Source of the DNA: TMED27 sp050633165
Lineage (GTDB): Bacteria; Pseudomonadota; Alphaproteobacteria; Micavibrionales; Micavibrionaceae
DNA: 35,148 bases
NCBI GenBank assembly: GCA_050633165.1
Contig: JBOEFZ010000042.1
Coordinates: 1-35,148, forward strand
Direction of reading: 5' to 3'
Shown here: piece after piece, positions 1 to 6,581 of the stretch
Layout: every line of letters begins with the position of its first letter
How positions within the stretch are numbered: position 1 is the stretch's first letter
Notes under the pieces: model-generated
What the model saw: the letters and a program-made list of their open reading frames with translations, nothing else
Databases searched by the model: none
Told to the model about the DNA's origin: nothing
Made by a program: the position numbers and the translations under genes

Positions 1-34
1 GCGGAATGCCCGGCATGATGTAGTCGCTTGCCAT
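1..34 (-). CDS. 5' end of an unidentified gene (partial)
   Basis: A minus-strand ATG at 34-32 opens a frame that stays open to the window edge (begins MASDYIMPGIP). A weak purine-rich GGCGAG lies just upstream. Only 11 codons are visible, so neither the product nor the reality of the gene can be established. It would be transcribed away from the palindromic repeats at 54-367. Confidence 0.35.
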   Translation of the reverse strand, partial: MASDYIMPGIP

Positions 35-53
35 TTTGCTCGCCGGCGTCGTT

Positions 54-113
54 AAAAGCGTTTCTGCGGTTCGCATTTAGGTTGACTAAACTTACGATCC
101 TCGAAACGCTTTT
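54..113. repeat. Nested palindrome, type B, copy 1
   Basis: The outer arms 54-64 and 103-113 (AAAAGCGTTTC / GAAACGCTTTT) are perfectly complementary over 11 bp. The inner arms TTTAG (76-80) and CTAAA (86-90) form a second hairpin. The interior TTCTGCGG...CTTACG.TCCTCG recurs in the copy at 308-367, whose outer stem has a different sequence. The A-run and T-run flanks would also suit a bidirectional terminator. Confidence 0.75.
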
Positions 114-160
114 GCCTAGCCGGACAAACAAAATGACTGCGCTTTATTTGATCGTCGATC

Positions 161-239
161 TTTTGCGTTCGAGTTGCGTCGGGCATCACCTCGCCTAGTT
201 TTACTAGGCGTCGGCTCACCTTCCTAATCGAACGCAAAA
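161..239. repeat. Nested palindrome, type A, copy 1
   Basis: A perfect 12-bp outer stem pairs 161-172 (TTTTGCGTTCGA) with 228-239. An inner 7-bp hairpin CGCCTAG/CTAGGCG (192-198/204-210) has a TTTTA loop. The core between the stems (CACCTCGC, then TCGGCTCACCTTCCTA) recurs at 2764-2840 and 19202-19300 and, more diverged, at 25491-25597. It is followed by CTCTTTGATCAA, which also follows the 308-367 copy. Confidence 0.75.
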
Positions 240-267
240 CCTCTTTGATCAACTCTAAATAATTAAA

Positions 268-292
268 ATCCCTGCGAGAGCGGGGATTTTTT
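268..292 (+). terminator. Rho-independent terminator
   Basis: ATCCCTGC (268-275), loop GAGA, GCGGGGAT (280-287) forms an 8-bp stem with one G-U pair, followed by six T. No plus-strand gene is visible upstream, so what it ends is unknown. The A-rich left flank means it could work weakly on the other strand too. Confidence 0.6.
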
Positions 293-307
293 ATGTGTGG
301 CGTCGTC

Positions 308-367
308 AAAAGGCCTTCTGCGGTGCGCACTTACTTTATGTAAGCTTACGCTCCTCGGAGGCCTTTT
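308..367. repeat. Nested palindrome, type B, copy 2
   Basis: AAAAGGCCT (308-316) pairs with AGGCCTTTT (359-367), extendable to 11 bp with one G-U. The inner hairpin is CTTAC/GTAAG (330-334/340-344). It shares the internal TTCTGCGGT.CGCA and CTTACG.TCCTCG segments with the 54-113 copy, but the outer stem bases differ on both arms in a compensatory way. It lies downstream of the formyltransferase-like gene and may act as its 3' end. Confidence 0.7.
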
Positions 368-474
368 TCCTTGTCAGATCGAAAAAATCTCTTTGATCAA
401 ATGTGTATAAGGAATTGAAGTATCCCCGCGAAAGCGTTTTTGTTGTCGGGGTGCTACGCGATGAGGGAAGGTAG

Positions 475-1785
475 TTAAGGTAAGTGTAGACTAGGTGTAG
501 ACATCCCAAACAGGTCGTCTGGATCAGAATCGTTGGCGTGAAATCCATCTGTAGCCCATGTAGGTACTATGCTTGCTTTGCCAATAGCACCTGATCCACC
601 ACTAGTAGTAGCTGTCTGGGGTGTGATGGTGTTTGTTGTTGTCCTTGTTGGAGATGTGCCATTTACCAAACCTTTGCTTGGTGCTGGAGGGACAGAGATA
701 ATGTATTGCTTTGGTGAATCACCATATTCTGGAGGAATGGCATCGTATGTACTTCTATATAGGTCTACATAGTATTCCTGCCAGTTTTTTAAAGCTTTTG
801 CTAATGAATGTTTTAAATCTTTAGAAGCTTTAACATTTCTAGGTCCTGTGTAGTCGGTTACTAATGCGTCTAAGAACGATTCAGGGTCTGCTACGCGAAT
901 ACCGCGCCTATATCCTTCTAGCCATTCTTCGTGTGTTGCGTGAGAATAGTTTGTATCCCGTTTAGGGGTCGATATTTGTCCTTGAGGTGTTGGAACCCGT
1001 GGTGAACCGTTTAAAAACATGGTTGCATCGTTTGTTATCATGCCTGCTGCGGCTTGCCGCATTGCAAGCATGTCTTGCATTAGAGTTTTCCCAGATTTTA
1101 GTGGTGCTGTTGTTCTATCTAGAAATGGTCCTGTATCCCAGTCTTCATCGATAACGTGTAGTGTGACAACATTTTCTATAGAGCCGTTCATGCGGTTCCA
1201 AAAGGCTGTATTTGTTCCTGGGTATGCAAAAACATCCGCAGGGTGACAATTTACAATACGACCATTATTCCCTCTGTATTTTTTTTCTTCAATAGCAGCA
1301 ATAAGAGGATTTTGGTATTTTTGCATTCCTCTAATATTATACATTAGTACGATTTGTTCATCGTTAATAATTGTTTGAACGAATGCATCGGCATTGATAT
1401 CAAGCATATTTTGAAGGCGCACTGCAGTGCCTCTTGCGGTGTAATGGTTTGCTAGCTGTCTTGGGGTGTACATTTGATTTGATATAAGTTCCCCTTCTTG
1501 AACGGGAATCATGTAATGTTCAAGGACGGGATAGCCATGATCAATCATCAGGGTTTCAAAAAAACGTAGATTTTGCACCTCGGGGACTTCGAGTTTTGCT
1601 TTTAACGCTGGTGTAGGTAGTGCGTCTGTTAGGTAAATATCACATGCGATACCAAAATTTGCGAGATTTGCAATGGAATCGCGTAGCATGTAATGGCCGG
1701 AAGCATTACGGCCAACTATAAATACAATTTTTGGCGGTGGTGCTGCCTGTGAAAAGCTCCCAGCTAGTGGTTTTGTATCTAACAT
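475..1785 (-). CDS. Formyltransferase-fold protein, uncharacterised
   Basis: The protein is 436 residues. Residues ~175-225 match the GART/formyl-transferase active-site region: N179 and H181 in VNCHPADVF, then D217 in the DTGP turn, in the order Asn-His-Asp used by methionyl-tRNA formyltransferase, PurN and sugar N-formyltransferases. Seen: a Rossmann-like start (KIVFIVGRNASG, 19-30) and about 70 more residues before the Asn than in Fmt. The C-terminal ~60 residues are Thr/Ser/Pro-rich and look disordered. Inferred: it transfers or hydrolyses a formyl group from N10-formyl-THF on an unknown acceptor. The ATG lies 17 bp downstream of the regulator gene's stop, so the two are probably cotranscribed. 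No clear Shine-Dalgarno precedes it. The base composition is AT-richer than in the housekeeping genes, suggesting acquisition. The fold assignment is fairly safe; the substrate is unknown. Confidence 0.7.
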   Translation of the reverse strand: MLDTKPLAGSFSQAAPPPKIVFIVGRNASGHYMLRDSIANLANFGIACDIYLTDALPTPALKAKLEVPEVQNLRFFETLMIDHGYPVLEHYMIPVQEGELISNQMYTPRQLANHYTARGTAVRLQNMLDINADAFVQTIINDEQIVLMYNIRGMQKYQNPLIAAIEEKKYRGNNGRIVNCHPADVFAYPGTNTAFWNRMNGSIENVVTLHVIDEDWDTGPFLDRTTAPLKSGKTLMQDMLAMRQAAAGMITNDATMFLNGSPRVPTPQGQISTPKRDTNYSHATHEEWLEGYRRGIRVADPESFLDALVTDYTGPRNVKASKDLKHSLAKALKNWQEYYVDLYRSTYDAIPPEYGDSPKQYIISVPPAPSKGLVNGTSPTRTTTNTITPQTATTSGGSGAIGKASIVPTWATDGFHANDSDPDDLFGMSTPSLHLP

Positions 1786-1802
1786 TTTATAAAATACTCA
1801 GT

Positions 1803-2447
1803 CTAAATTTTTATCGCAATGCCGTCCCATGCGATGTTGAAAAGAATTTTGAAGCCTCTGGAGAAGGATTTGTCGTTTAGAATTCTTATATAGAGGTCAT
1901 CTTCTCCAAATGTTACAAAGGCAAGCTTATTACCGTAAGCGTAAATACAATCATCATCGAAAAGTTCTTTTGGGAACCATCTATATTCAGCAAATGCACT
2001 ACTAATCAGGTTTTTATTGCCCTCTTCGGCTGTAATTTTAAAACTCATTTTATCGGATAAAGTGGCCATTCTTTCTGAATGCATTTTGAACCAATCTTCA
2101 CCAAGCCATTTTGTCCAATTATCGGGTTTTGCATTATGTAGGCAAAGTTCTCCACCTTCTTCTTTGGCGGTTAAGTAAACGTCGTTGAGTAATTCTTTAA
2201 AGCCGTCAACGCCTTGAAGTGTTCGGATTTCTCCTGTACGTTTTCTTACACCGCTACTCCCCAAAAACTCAACATCGGCTGCATCGAAGGCGGTTTCGAT
2301 TTTTGTTATGGTTTTGGAGTTGGGTTGGTTGGTGCCGTTTTCTATGCGGGCGATGCCGGTTTGGGAGAGGCCGGCTTTGTCGGCGAGGTCGTGCTGGCTC
2401 CAGCCTAGGAGCGCGCGGGCGGCTCTTATCTGTTCGATGGTTGGCAT
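1803..2447 (-). CDS. XRE-family regulator with TrmB-like C-terminal domain
   Basis: The protein is 214 residues. Residues ~3-60 form a lambda-repressor-type helix-turn-helix (QIRAARALLGWSQHDLADKAG, then the recognition helix LSQTGIARIENG). The C-terminal ~140 residues (FKELLNDVYLTAKEEGG..., YRWFPKELFDDD.IYAYGNKLAF) resemble the effector domain that follows TrmB-type HTHs, a PLD-like fold with the pattern YRW-P-F-YG-K-A. The ATG at 2447 was chosen because AAGGAGAG (2456-2463) lies 8 nt upstream and the HTH starts immediately; a longer frame to 2567 has no such site. Inferred: a ligand-responsive repressor or activator of itself and of the formyltransferase-like gene 17 bp downstream. Palindromes at 2498-2522 could be its operator. 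Confidence 0.8.
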   Translation of the reverse strand: MPTIEQIRAARALLGWSQHDLADKAGLSQTGIARIENGTNQPNSKTITKIETAFDAADVEFLGSSGVRKRTGEIRTLQGVDGFKELLNDVYLTAKEEGGELCLHNAKPDNWTKWLGEDWFKMHSERMATLSDKMSFKITAEEGNKNLISSAFAEYRWFPKELFDDDCIYAYGNKLAFVTFGEDDLYIRILNDKSFSRGFKILFNIAWDGIAIKI

Positions 2448-2497
2448 GGTGGTCTCTCTCCTTTTCAAAGCCCTACTTTTTCTGTTTATACGCAGTA

Positions 2498-2522
2498 GAA
2501 TTTTGGAATTCATACTATGTAT
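2498..2522 (-). promoter_or_regulatory. Candidate operator upstream of the XRE regulator
   Basis: Two adjacent small palindromes, GAATT-TTGG-AATTC (2498-2511) and ATAC-TAT-GTAT (2512-2522), lie 50-75 bp upstream of the regulator start. A TATAAA-like -10 on the minus strand (2490-2485) sits between them and the gene. Autoregulation is an inference from position. Confidence 0.35.
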
Positions 2523-2709
2523 ACGTCTTTTTATAATGTGTCCAGTAAAAAAATTATATGGAAACACATTAATTCATAAAAAAATGATTATTCGATATTT
2601 TTTATATCTTTTTTGTTGACAGGGGTGCGGGTTTTTACTAAAACAAGCATATAAGGACATGAATTATACATATTCTTCATGTTTTTATATCCCCACACAC
2701 GAAACTTTG

Positions 2710-2753
2710 AGGTTGGAATGGCTGGCTCTCCCCGCTTTTCCAACCTTTTTTTT
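2710..2753 (+). terminator. Terminator-like hairpin
   Basis: AGGTTGGAA (2710-2718) and TTCCAACCT (2738-2746) form a perfect 9-bp stem followed by eight T. It stands directly before the type A palindrome at 2764-2840, the same tandem order as the 54-113 / 161-239 pair. No plus-strand gene lies upstream. Confidence 0.55.
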
Positions 2754-2763
2754 GGCTGTGATC

Positions 2764-2840
2764 TTTTCGCTGTGGCGTTGTCAGATTTCACCTTGCGTAG
2801 CTTTACTACGCGGCGGCTCATCTTCCTAGCCACAGCAAAA
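2764..2840. repeat. Nested palindrome, type A, copy 2
   Basis: The outer stem GCTGTGGC (2769-2776) pairs with GCCACAGC (2829-2836), extended by TTTT (2764-2767)/AAAA (2837-2840) with C2768 bulged. The inner stem GCGTAG/CTACGC (2795-2800/2806-2811) has a CTTTA loop. The core TTTCACCT...CGGCTCATCTTCCTA matches the copies at 161-239 and 19202-19300 while the outer stem is unrelated in sequence. Confidence 0.75.
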
Positions 2841-2856
2841 ATTTCTTTGTCAGATT

Positions 2857-3071
2857 TTCGTTCGCTCCGCTCACTATCACCTCGCGGCGCTAAAGCGCCT
2901 CCGGTGGGGGCGGCAAACGGTTGCCGGCGTCGCGGTCGCGATGCAAGGTTCACACAAGAGATTATACCTCTTCGCGGAGCTAACGCGTTGCGACTGCGAC
3001 GCCGCGGCTTATGCCGCGCCCCTGCCGGAGGCTTGCAGAGCCGCGAGGCAATAGCGAGTATCGCGAGCGAA
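2857..3071. repeat. ~215-nt long imperfect palindrome
   Basis: Nested complementary arms: 2857-2888 with 3040-3071 (CCTCGCGGC/GCCGCGAGG at the inner end), 2898-2914 with 3013-3031, about 2925-2937 with 2990-3003 (GGCGTCGC.GTCGC against GCGAC.GCGACGCC), and an apical AAGAG (2956-2960)/CTCTT (2968-2972) hairpin. It is much GC-richer than its flanks. It ends 43 bp before mutM. Possibly a mobile palindromic element or a structured RNA. Confidence 0.7.
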
Positions 3072-3114
3072 TAAAGTGCTTGGGTTAAGCGCGGTTTCAC
3101 ATTATTTGAACTAT

Positions 3115-3939
3115 ATGCCGGAATTACCAGAGGTTGAGATTGTTAAGCGGGGGTTGGAGGGGGCTATCCTTGATGGGGTGGTTACGGATGTAACGCTGAA
3201 CCGGCCTGATTTGCGGTTTCCTATTCCGCCTGCGTTGCCCGTCTCTTTGCAGGGGCGGCGAATCGTCTCTTTGCGGCGGCGGGGGAAGTATATTGTGGGC
3301 TTTGCCGATTCGGGGGACGGGTTTGTTTTGCATTTGGGGATGTCGGGGGTGGTGAAGATTATTCCCCCCGGTGACATCTATAAGCCGGAGAAGCATGATC
3401 ATGTTGTGATGCGCATGGGTGATGGTGGCGTTATTGTTTATCATGACCCGCGGCGGTTCGGGTTTTTGGATGCGGTGCATGTCGATTCGTGGGAGGGCTA
3501 TCCCGCCTTTGCGGCGATGGGGCCGGAGCCGTTAGGCAATGATTTTAGTGGCGAGGTTTTGGCGGCGGCGCTTGAGGGGCGGAAGGTGCCGATTAAAAAC
3601 GCGCTGCTGGATCAGAAAATTGTGGCGGGGATTGGCAATATATATGCGTGTGAGGCGTTGTTTATGGCGAGGATTTCGCCAGAGCGCGTTGCGTCATCGG
3701 TGCAAGGCGTGCGGGCGGAGCGGTTGGCGGTGGCGGTGCGGGATGTTTTGCGCGCGGCTATCGAATCGGGTGGGAGTAGTTTGAAGGATTATTACCATAC
3801 CGATGGGAGCCTAGGGTATTTCCAGCATAATTTTAAGGTTTATGATCGGGAGGGCGCCATGATTGACGGGCAATATCCAGTGAAGCGAATTGTGCAGGGC
3901 GGGCGCTCTACATTCTATTGTCCGGCGTTGCAAAAGTGA
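3115..3939 (+). CDS. mutM: Formamidopyrimidine-DNA glycosylase, zinc-finger cysteines lost
   Basis: 274 residues. The bifunctional glycosylase/AP lyase removes 8-oxoguanine and FapyG from DNA. The start at 3115 is fixed by the family rule that the mature protein begins with Pro: P2, E3 and E6 in MPELPEVE, with the catalytic Lys K58 in RRRGKYIV. The H2TH region is present (LLDQKIVAGIGNIYACEALF). Odd: the C-terminal zinc finger normally has four Cys (CxxC...CPxCQ). Here the first pair is absent (REGAMIDGQYPVKR) and the last pair reads CPALQK, so only C269 remains, while the beta-hairpin Arg (R264, GGRSTFYC) is kept. This resembles zincless-finger Fpg/Nei proteins (NEIL1, plant Fpg). The frame is intact, so I call a functional variant rather than a pseudogene. 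No Shine-Dalgarno is visible before the ATG. It lies about 100 bp upstream of rpsT, on the same strand. Confidence 0.95.
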   Translation: MPELPEVEIVKRGLEGAILDGVVTDVTLNRPDLRFPIPPALPVSLQGRRIVSLRRRGKYIVGFADSGDGFVLHLGMSGVVKIIPPGDIYKPEKHDHVVMRMGDGGVIVYHDPRRFGFLDAVHVDSWEGYPAFAAMGPEPLGNDFSGEVLAAALEGRKVPIKNALLDQKIVAGIGNIYACEALFMARISPERVASSVQGVRAERLAVAVRDVLRAAIESGGSSLKDYYHTDGSLGYFQHNFKVYDREGAMIDGQYPVKRIVQGGRSTFYCPALQK

Positions 3940-3965
3940 GGTGGCAAAAATTGTGGATGAAATGC

Positions 3966-3995
3966 TTGACAGTGCGGGGGCTAAAGGCTTATACA
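3966..3995 (+). promoter_or_regulatory. Promoter of rpsT
   Basis: TTGACA (3966-3971), 18-bp spacer, TATACA (3990-3995): a near-consensus sigma-70 promoter 45 bp before rpsT. A Shine-Dalgarno-like AAGGA lies just upstream of the ATG. Confidence 0.7.
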
Positions 3996-4040
3996 TCTTC
4001 AATCTCGAATAATGTTTTAAGAGTTTAAGGAATTACAGAC

Positions 4041-4310
4041 ATGGCAAACCATGCTTCATCAAAGAAAAGAATTCGCCGCAATGCGGCTCGCGCGGAAATT
4101 AACGGTGCACGCCGTAACCGTATGCGTACATTTATCAAGAAGGTAGAGGCGGCGATTACTGCTGGTTCTTCCGACGATGCGCAGGCTGCTTTGAGGGCGG
4201 CTCAACCGGAAATTCAACGTGGAATTTCCAAGGGTGTTATTAAGAAGAACACTGCGGCACGGAAGATTTCACGTCTTTCTGCTTCTATTAAGGCTTTGAA
4301 AAAAGCTTAA
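4041..4310 (+). CDS. rpsT: 30S ribosomal protein S20
   Basis: 89 residues, the usual S20 length. It binds 16S rRNA early in 30S assembly. The sequence is the typical basic helical S20: MANHASSKKRIRRNAARAEIN at the N-terminus, NRMRTFIKKVEAAI in the middle, and a C-terminus rich in Lys/Ala (AARKISRLSASIKALKKA). It is preceded by its own consensus promoter (3966-3995) and AAGGA, and is followed by an inverted repeat at 4380-4410. It lies between mutM and dnaA, a common alphaproteobacterial arrangement. No anomalies. Confidence 0.98.
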   Translation: MANHASSKKRIRRNAARAEINGARRNRMRTFIKKVEAAITAGSSDDAQAALRAAQPEIQRGISKGVIKKNTAARKISRLSASIKALKKA

Positions 4311-4933
4311 TCAAAAGTCGTGAAGTTGCGTGTGTATTAGCTCGCGTTTCGCGCAATAATTGAAATTATAATCCTATGTATAGCCCGCTGAGCAAACGCT
4401 TTCGGGCTATCTTTGGTTTTGGCGCCTTAACCTTTGAACGATTATTTCGTTTTGAATTTTTTTTGCATGTTTTGGGAATGTTCTCATTGTCAGGGGGAAT
4501 TTTTTTGGTGTAAGTTATTCACATCAAGACAGAGAAAAAATGAAAAAAGTTGTTTAAAACTTTTTTTGATCTAAGGGTAAATAGCAGCAAAGGGCACGGT
4601 TAGTGTGCGTTTTGACGTGTTTTATCGTGTGTTTCTGTGTGCGTTTTGGCCTTTGTCCGAAACGTGAATGTGGGGATTATATCACGTGTTTGATCATACG
4701 GTGCGCCGTTCCTGATCGTCGAAGATATTAGTCTGATTAAAATGAAGTAAAATGCTGTGAATTTCAAAAAATATGAAGTTTGCAAACCCTGTTTCTGTGC
4801 CTTTTTCGGGCGGTGGAGCAGTTGATGTTGATTGAGTGGATAATGATGCAGTCGGTAATTTGCGGCTCTGTAGCATTCTTTAATCGAGCAGCTGGAATTT
4901 TAAACGCTATATATATGTAAGGAGTAAGCAAGT
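4311..4933 (+). other. Gap upstream of dnaA; possible replication-origin features
   Basis: 623 bp without a credible gene. It contains the rpsT terminator, an AT-rich segment (4440-4580), a DnaA-box-like TTATTCACA (4515-4523), AGTGGATAA (4835-4843; one mismatch to the reverse box) and a direct repeat GTGTGCGTTTTG (4603-4614 and 4637-4648). A third imperfect box TGTGGATGA lies at 3952-3960. Two or three scattered near-boxes are weak evidence for an origin; they could equally serve dnaA autoregulation. Confidence 0.3.
4380..4410 (+). terminator. Terminator-like hairpin after rpsT
   Basis: ATAGCCCG (4380-4387) pairs perfectly with CGGGCTAT (4403-4410). The T-rich tail is interrupted (CTTTGGTTTT), so it is either a weak intrinsic terminator or an mRNA 3'-end stabiliser. 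Confidence 0.6.
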
Positions 4934-6379
4934 ATGTCAGACCTGAGTGGTAAAACCGTCGCCCTAATCCAGGAAAATGCCGAATATCAGGAGGCATCTT
5001 TGGAACCTAGTAAAGAAATTATGGAGGTTTGGAAGAAGGTTTACTCTGACATGCGTGGTGAATTTGGTGAAGCAATTTTCCGGAGCTGGTTGAAGCCCCT
5101 TACGCTTCAGGCGTTTTATCACGGGACGATGGAAGTTTCTGTTCCGACACGTTTTATGCGCGATTGGATTCAAAATCATTATGCGGATCGTATTTTGGCG
5201 ATGTGTAGTGAGCCTAATGACGAGATTAAGCGTCTTCAGATCGTTGTTGTGCAAAATGCGATTTTGGATGAGCCGATTGAGGTGAGTAAAAATGCGCCGG
5301 CAAAGGCGAATGCGAATCATGATGCGCAGGCCGAGCTTGATGCGCAATTGGCGGAGATTTCTTCGCCTCTTGATGAGCGTTTTACCTTTGATAGCTTTGT
5401 CGTTGGTAAGCCAAATGCCCTTGCCCATGCCGCCGCGCGCCGTGTGGTGGAGAGCATGGCGATTCCGTTTAACCCGCTCTTTATCTATGGTGGGGTTGGC
5501 CTTGGGAAGACGCATTTGATGCATGCAATTGCGCATGCGATGGGTGAGCATTGGCCGGATAAGAATGTGATGTATCTTTCGGCTGAGAAATTTATGTATC
5601 AATTCGTGAAGGCTTTGCGCTCCGATTCGGCGATGCAATTTAAGGAAATTTTCCGCTCTGTTGATGTGTTGATGATTGATGATATCCAATTTATCGCCGG
5701 TAAAGAGAGCACGCAGGAAGAGTTTTTCCATACGTTTAACGCCCTGATTGATCAAAATAAGCAGATTATTATTTCCGCCGATAAGGCACCGGGTGATTTG
5801 GCGGGTATTGATGAACGTTTGCGTTCGCGCCTTGCATGGGGGTTGGTTGCGGATGTGCATCCGACGACATATGACCTGCGCTTGGGAATTTTGCAGACAA
5901 AGCGGGAGCAGTTGGGCGCGGATGTGCCGGATGCTGTGCTTGAGTTTTTGGCGCTTAAGGTGACGAGCAATATTCGTGAGCTCGAAGGGGCACTTAACCG
6001 GATTGTTGCACATGCCGATGTGACAAAGGCGGAAGTGACGCTCGAGAGTACGCAAGATGTGCTACAAGATTTGCTCCGTGCCCATGATCGCCGGATTACG
6101 ATTGACGAGATTCAGCGCAAAGTGGCGGAGCATTATAATCTGCGCCTTACCGATATGCATTCGGCGCGTCGCGCCCGTAATGTCGCAAGGCCGCGTCAGG
6201 TTGCGATGTATCTGGCGAAGATTTTAACCGCGCGGAGCTTGCCCGAGATTGGGCGTAAATTCGGCGGGCGTGATCATACGACTGTGATGCATGCGGTGCG
6301 CAAGGTTGAGGAATTGATGGAAGAAGATGCGCAAATTGCACAGGATGTGGATGTCGTTAGAAGAGCGTTAACTGGTTGA
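4934..6379 (+). CDS. dnaA: Chromosomal replication initiator DnaA
   Basis: 481 residues. The ATP-dependent initiator melts the replication origin. Domain I (~30-110) has the interaction helix EVWKKVYSDM...SWLKPL. Linker II (~115-145) is Ala/Asn-rich. The AAA+ domain III has Walker A GGVGLGKT (186-193), Walker B VLMIDD (245-250) and the GKESTQEEFFHTFNAL segment. Domain IV carries the DnaA signature GGRDHTTVMHAV (GRDHTT at 445-450). The start at 4934 was chosen because AAGGAG (4919-4924) lies 9 nt upstream; it gives a ~30-residue N-terminal extension over the usual MEVWKK start at residue 30. The gap upstream holds two DnaA-box-like sites that could provide autoregulation. Confidence 0.98.
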   Translation: MSDLSGKTVALIQENAEYQEASLEPSKEIMEVWKKVYSDMRGEFGEAIFRSWLKPLTLQAFYHGTMEVSVPTRFMRDWIQNHYADRILAMCSEPNDEIKRLQIVVVQNAILDEPIEVSKNAPAKANANHDAQAELDAQLAEISSPLDERFTFDSFVVGKPNALAHAAARRVVESMAIPFNPLFIYGGVGLGKTHLMHAIAHAMGEHWPDKNVMYLSAEKFMYQFVKALRSDSAMQFKEIFRSVDVLMIDDIQFIAGKESTQEEFFHTFNALIDQNKQIIISADKAPGDLAGIDERLRSRLAWGLVADVHPTTYDLRLGILQTKREQLGADVPDAVLEFLALKVTSNIRELEGALNRIVAHADVTKAEVTLESTQDVLQDLLRAHDRRITIDEIQRKVAEHYNLRLTDMHSARRARNVARPRQVAMYLAKILTARSLPEIGRKFGGRDHTTVMHAVRKVEELMEEDAQIAQDVDVVRRALTG

Positions 6380-6525
6380 TTTTCCGCCCTTTGCCTTTAG
6401 GCGTCGTTATTCTGCGGTCTCGGAAATGCTTATGTACCTTTTGTGCACTCCGCTTTCCTCGCCTTGAATGTCTAGCCTGAAGACAAAAATCGAAAATATT
6501 TTTGTGATTGAAAAAAACAAAAACG

Positions 6526-6564
6526 AAAAACGCGTGGGTTTCTCCTTTCCTGCGCGTTTTTTTT
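6526..6564 (+). terminator. Terminator directly before bioB (dnaA end or bio attenuator)
   Basis: AAAAACGCG (6526-6534) pairs with CGCGTTTTT (6553-6561) and the T-run continues to 6564, only 17 nt before the bioB ATG. Either it ends dnaA transcription and bioB starts from a promoter inside these last bases, or it sits in the bio leader as an attenuator. No BirA or BioR operator was recognised nearby. Confidence 0.6.
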
Positions 6565-6581
6565 CGTCTAAAAATATTGTT

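Larger units (their letters stand above)
2448..3114. other. 667-bp gene-free region upstream of mutM
   Basis: Contents: the leader and candidate operator of the XRE regulator (2448-2522), an AT-rich stretch (2525-2690) with no gene seen, a terminator-like hairpin (2710-2753), a type A palindrome (2764-2840), and the long 2857-3071 palindrome. Open frames across the palindromes are low-complexity and mirror each other on both strands, so none is called. Confidence 0.6.

Noticed and set aside
52..548. Minus-strand frames across the palindromes at 54-367
   Set aside because: Their residues are dictated by the palindromic repeats; no start signal or family.
2588..3100. Frames of 131-170 residues on both strands before mutM
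   Set aside because: They translate the long palindrome; both strands look alike and Arg/Ser-rich.
4964..6055. 363-residue minus-strand frame across dnaA
   Set aside because: Arg/His/Ile-rich antisense shadow of a clear dnaA; no recognisable domain or ribosome site.
6383..6465. Another type B palindrome after dnaA
   Set aside because: TTCTGCGGT and CTCCGC..TCCTCG resemble the family core, but no convincing outer stem pairs; left as a possible degenerate copy.
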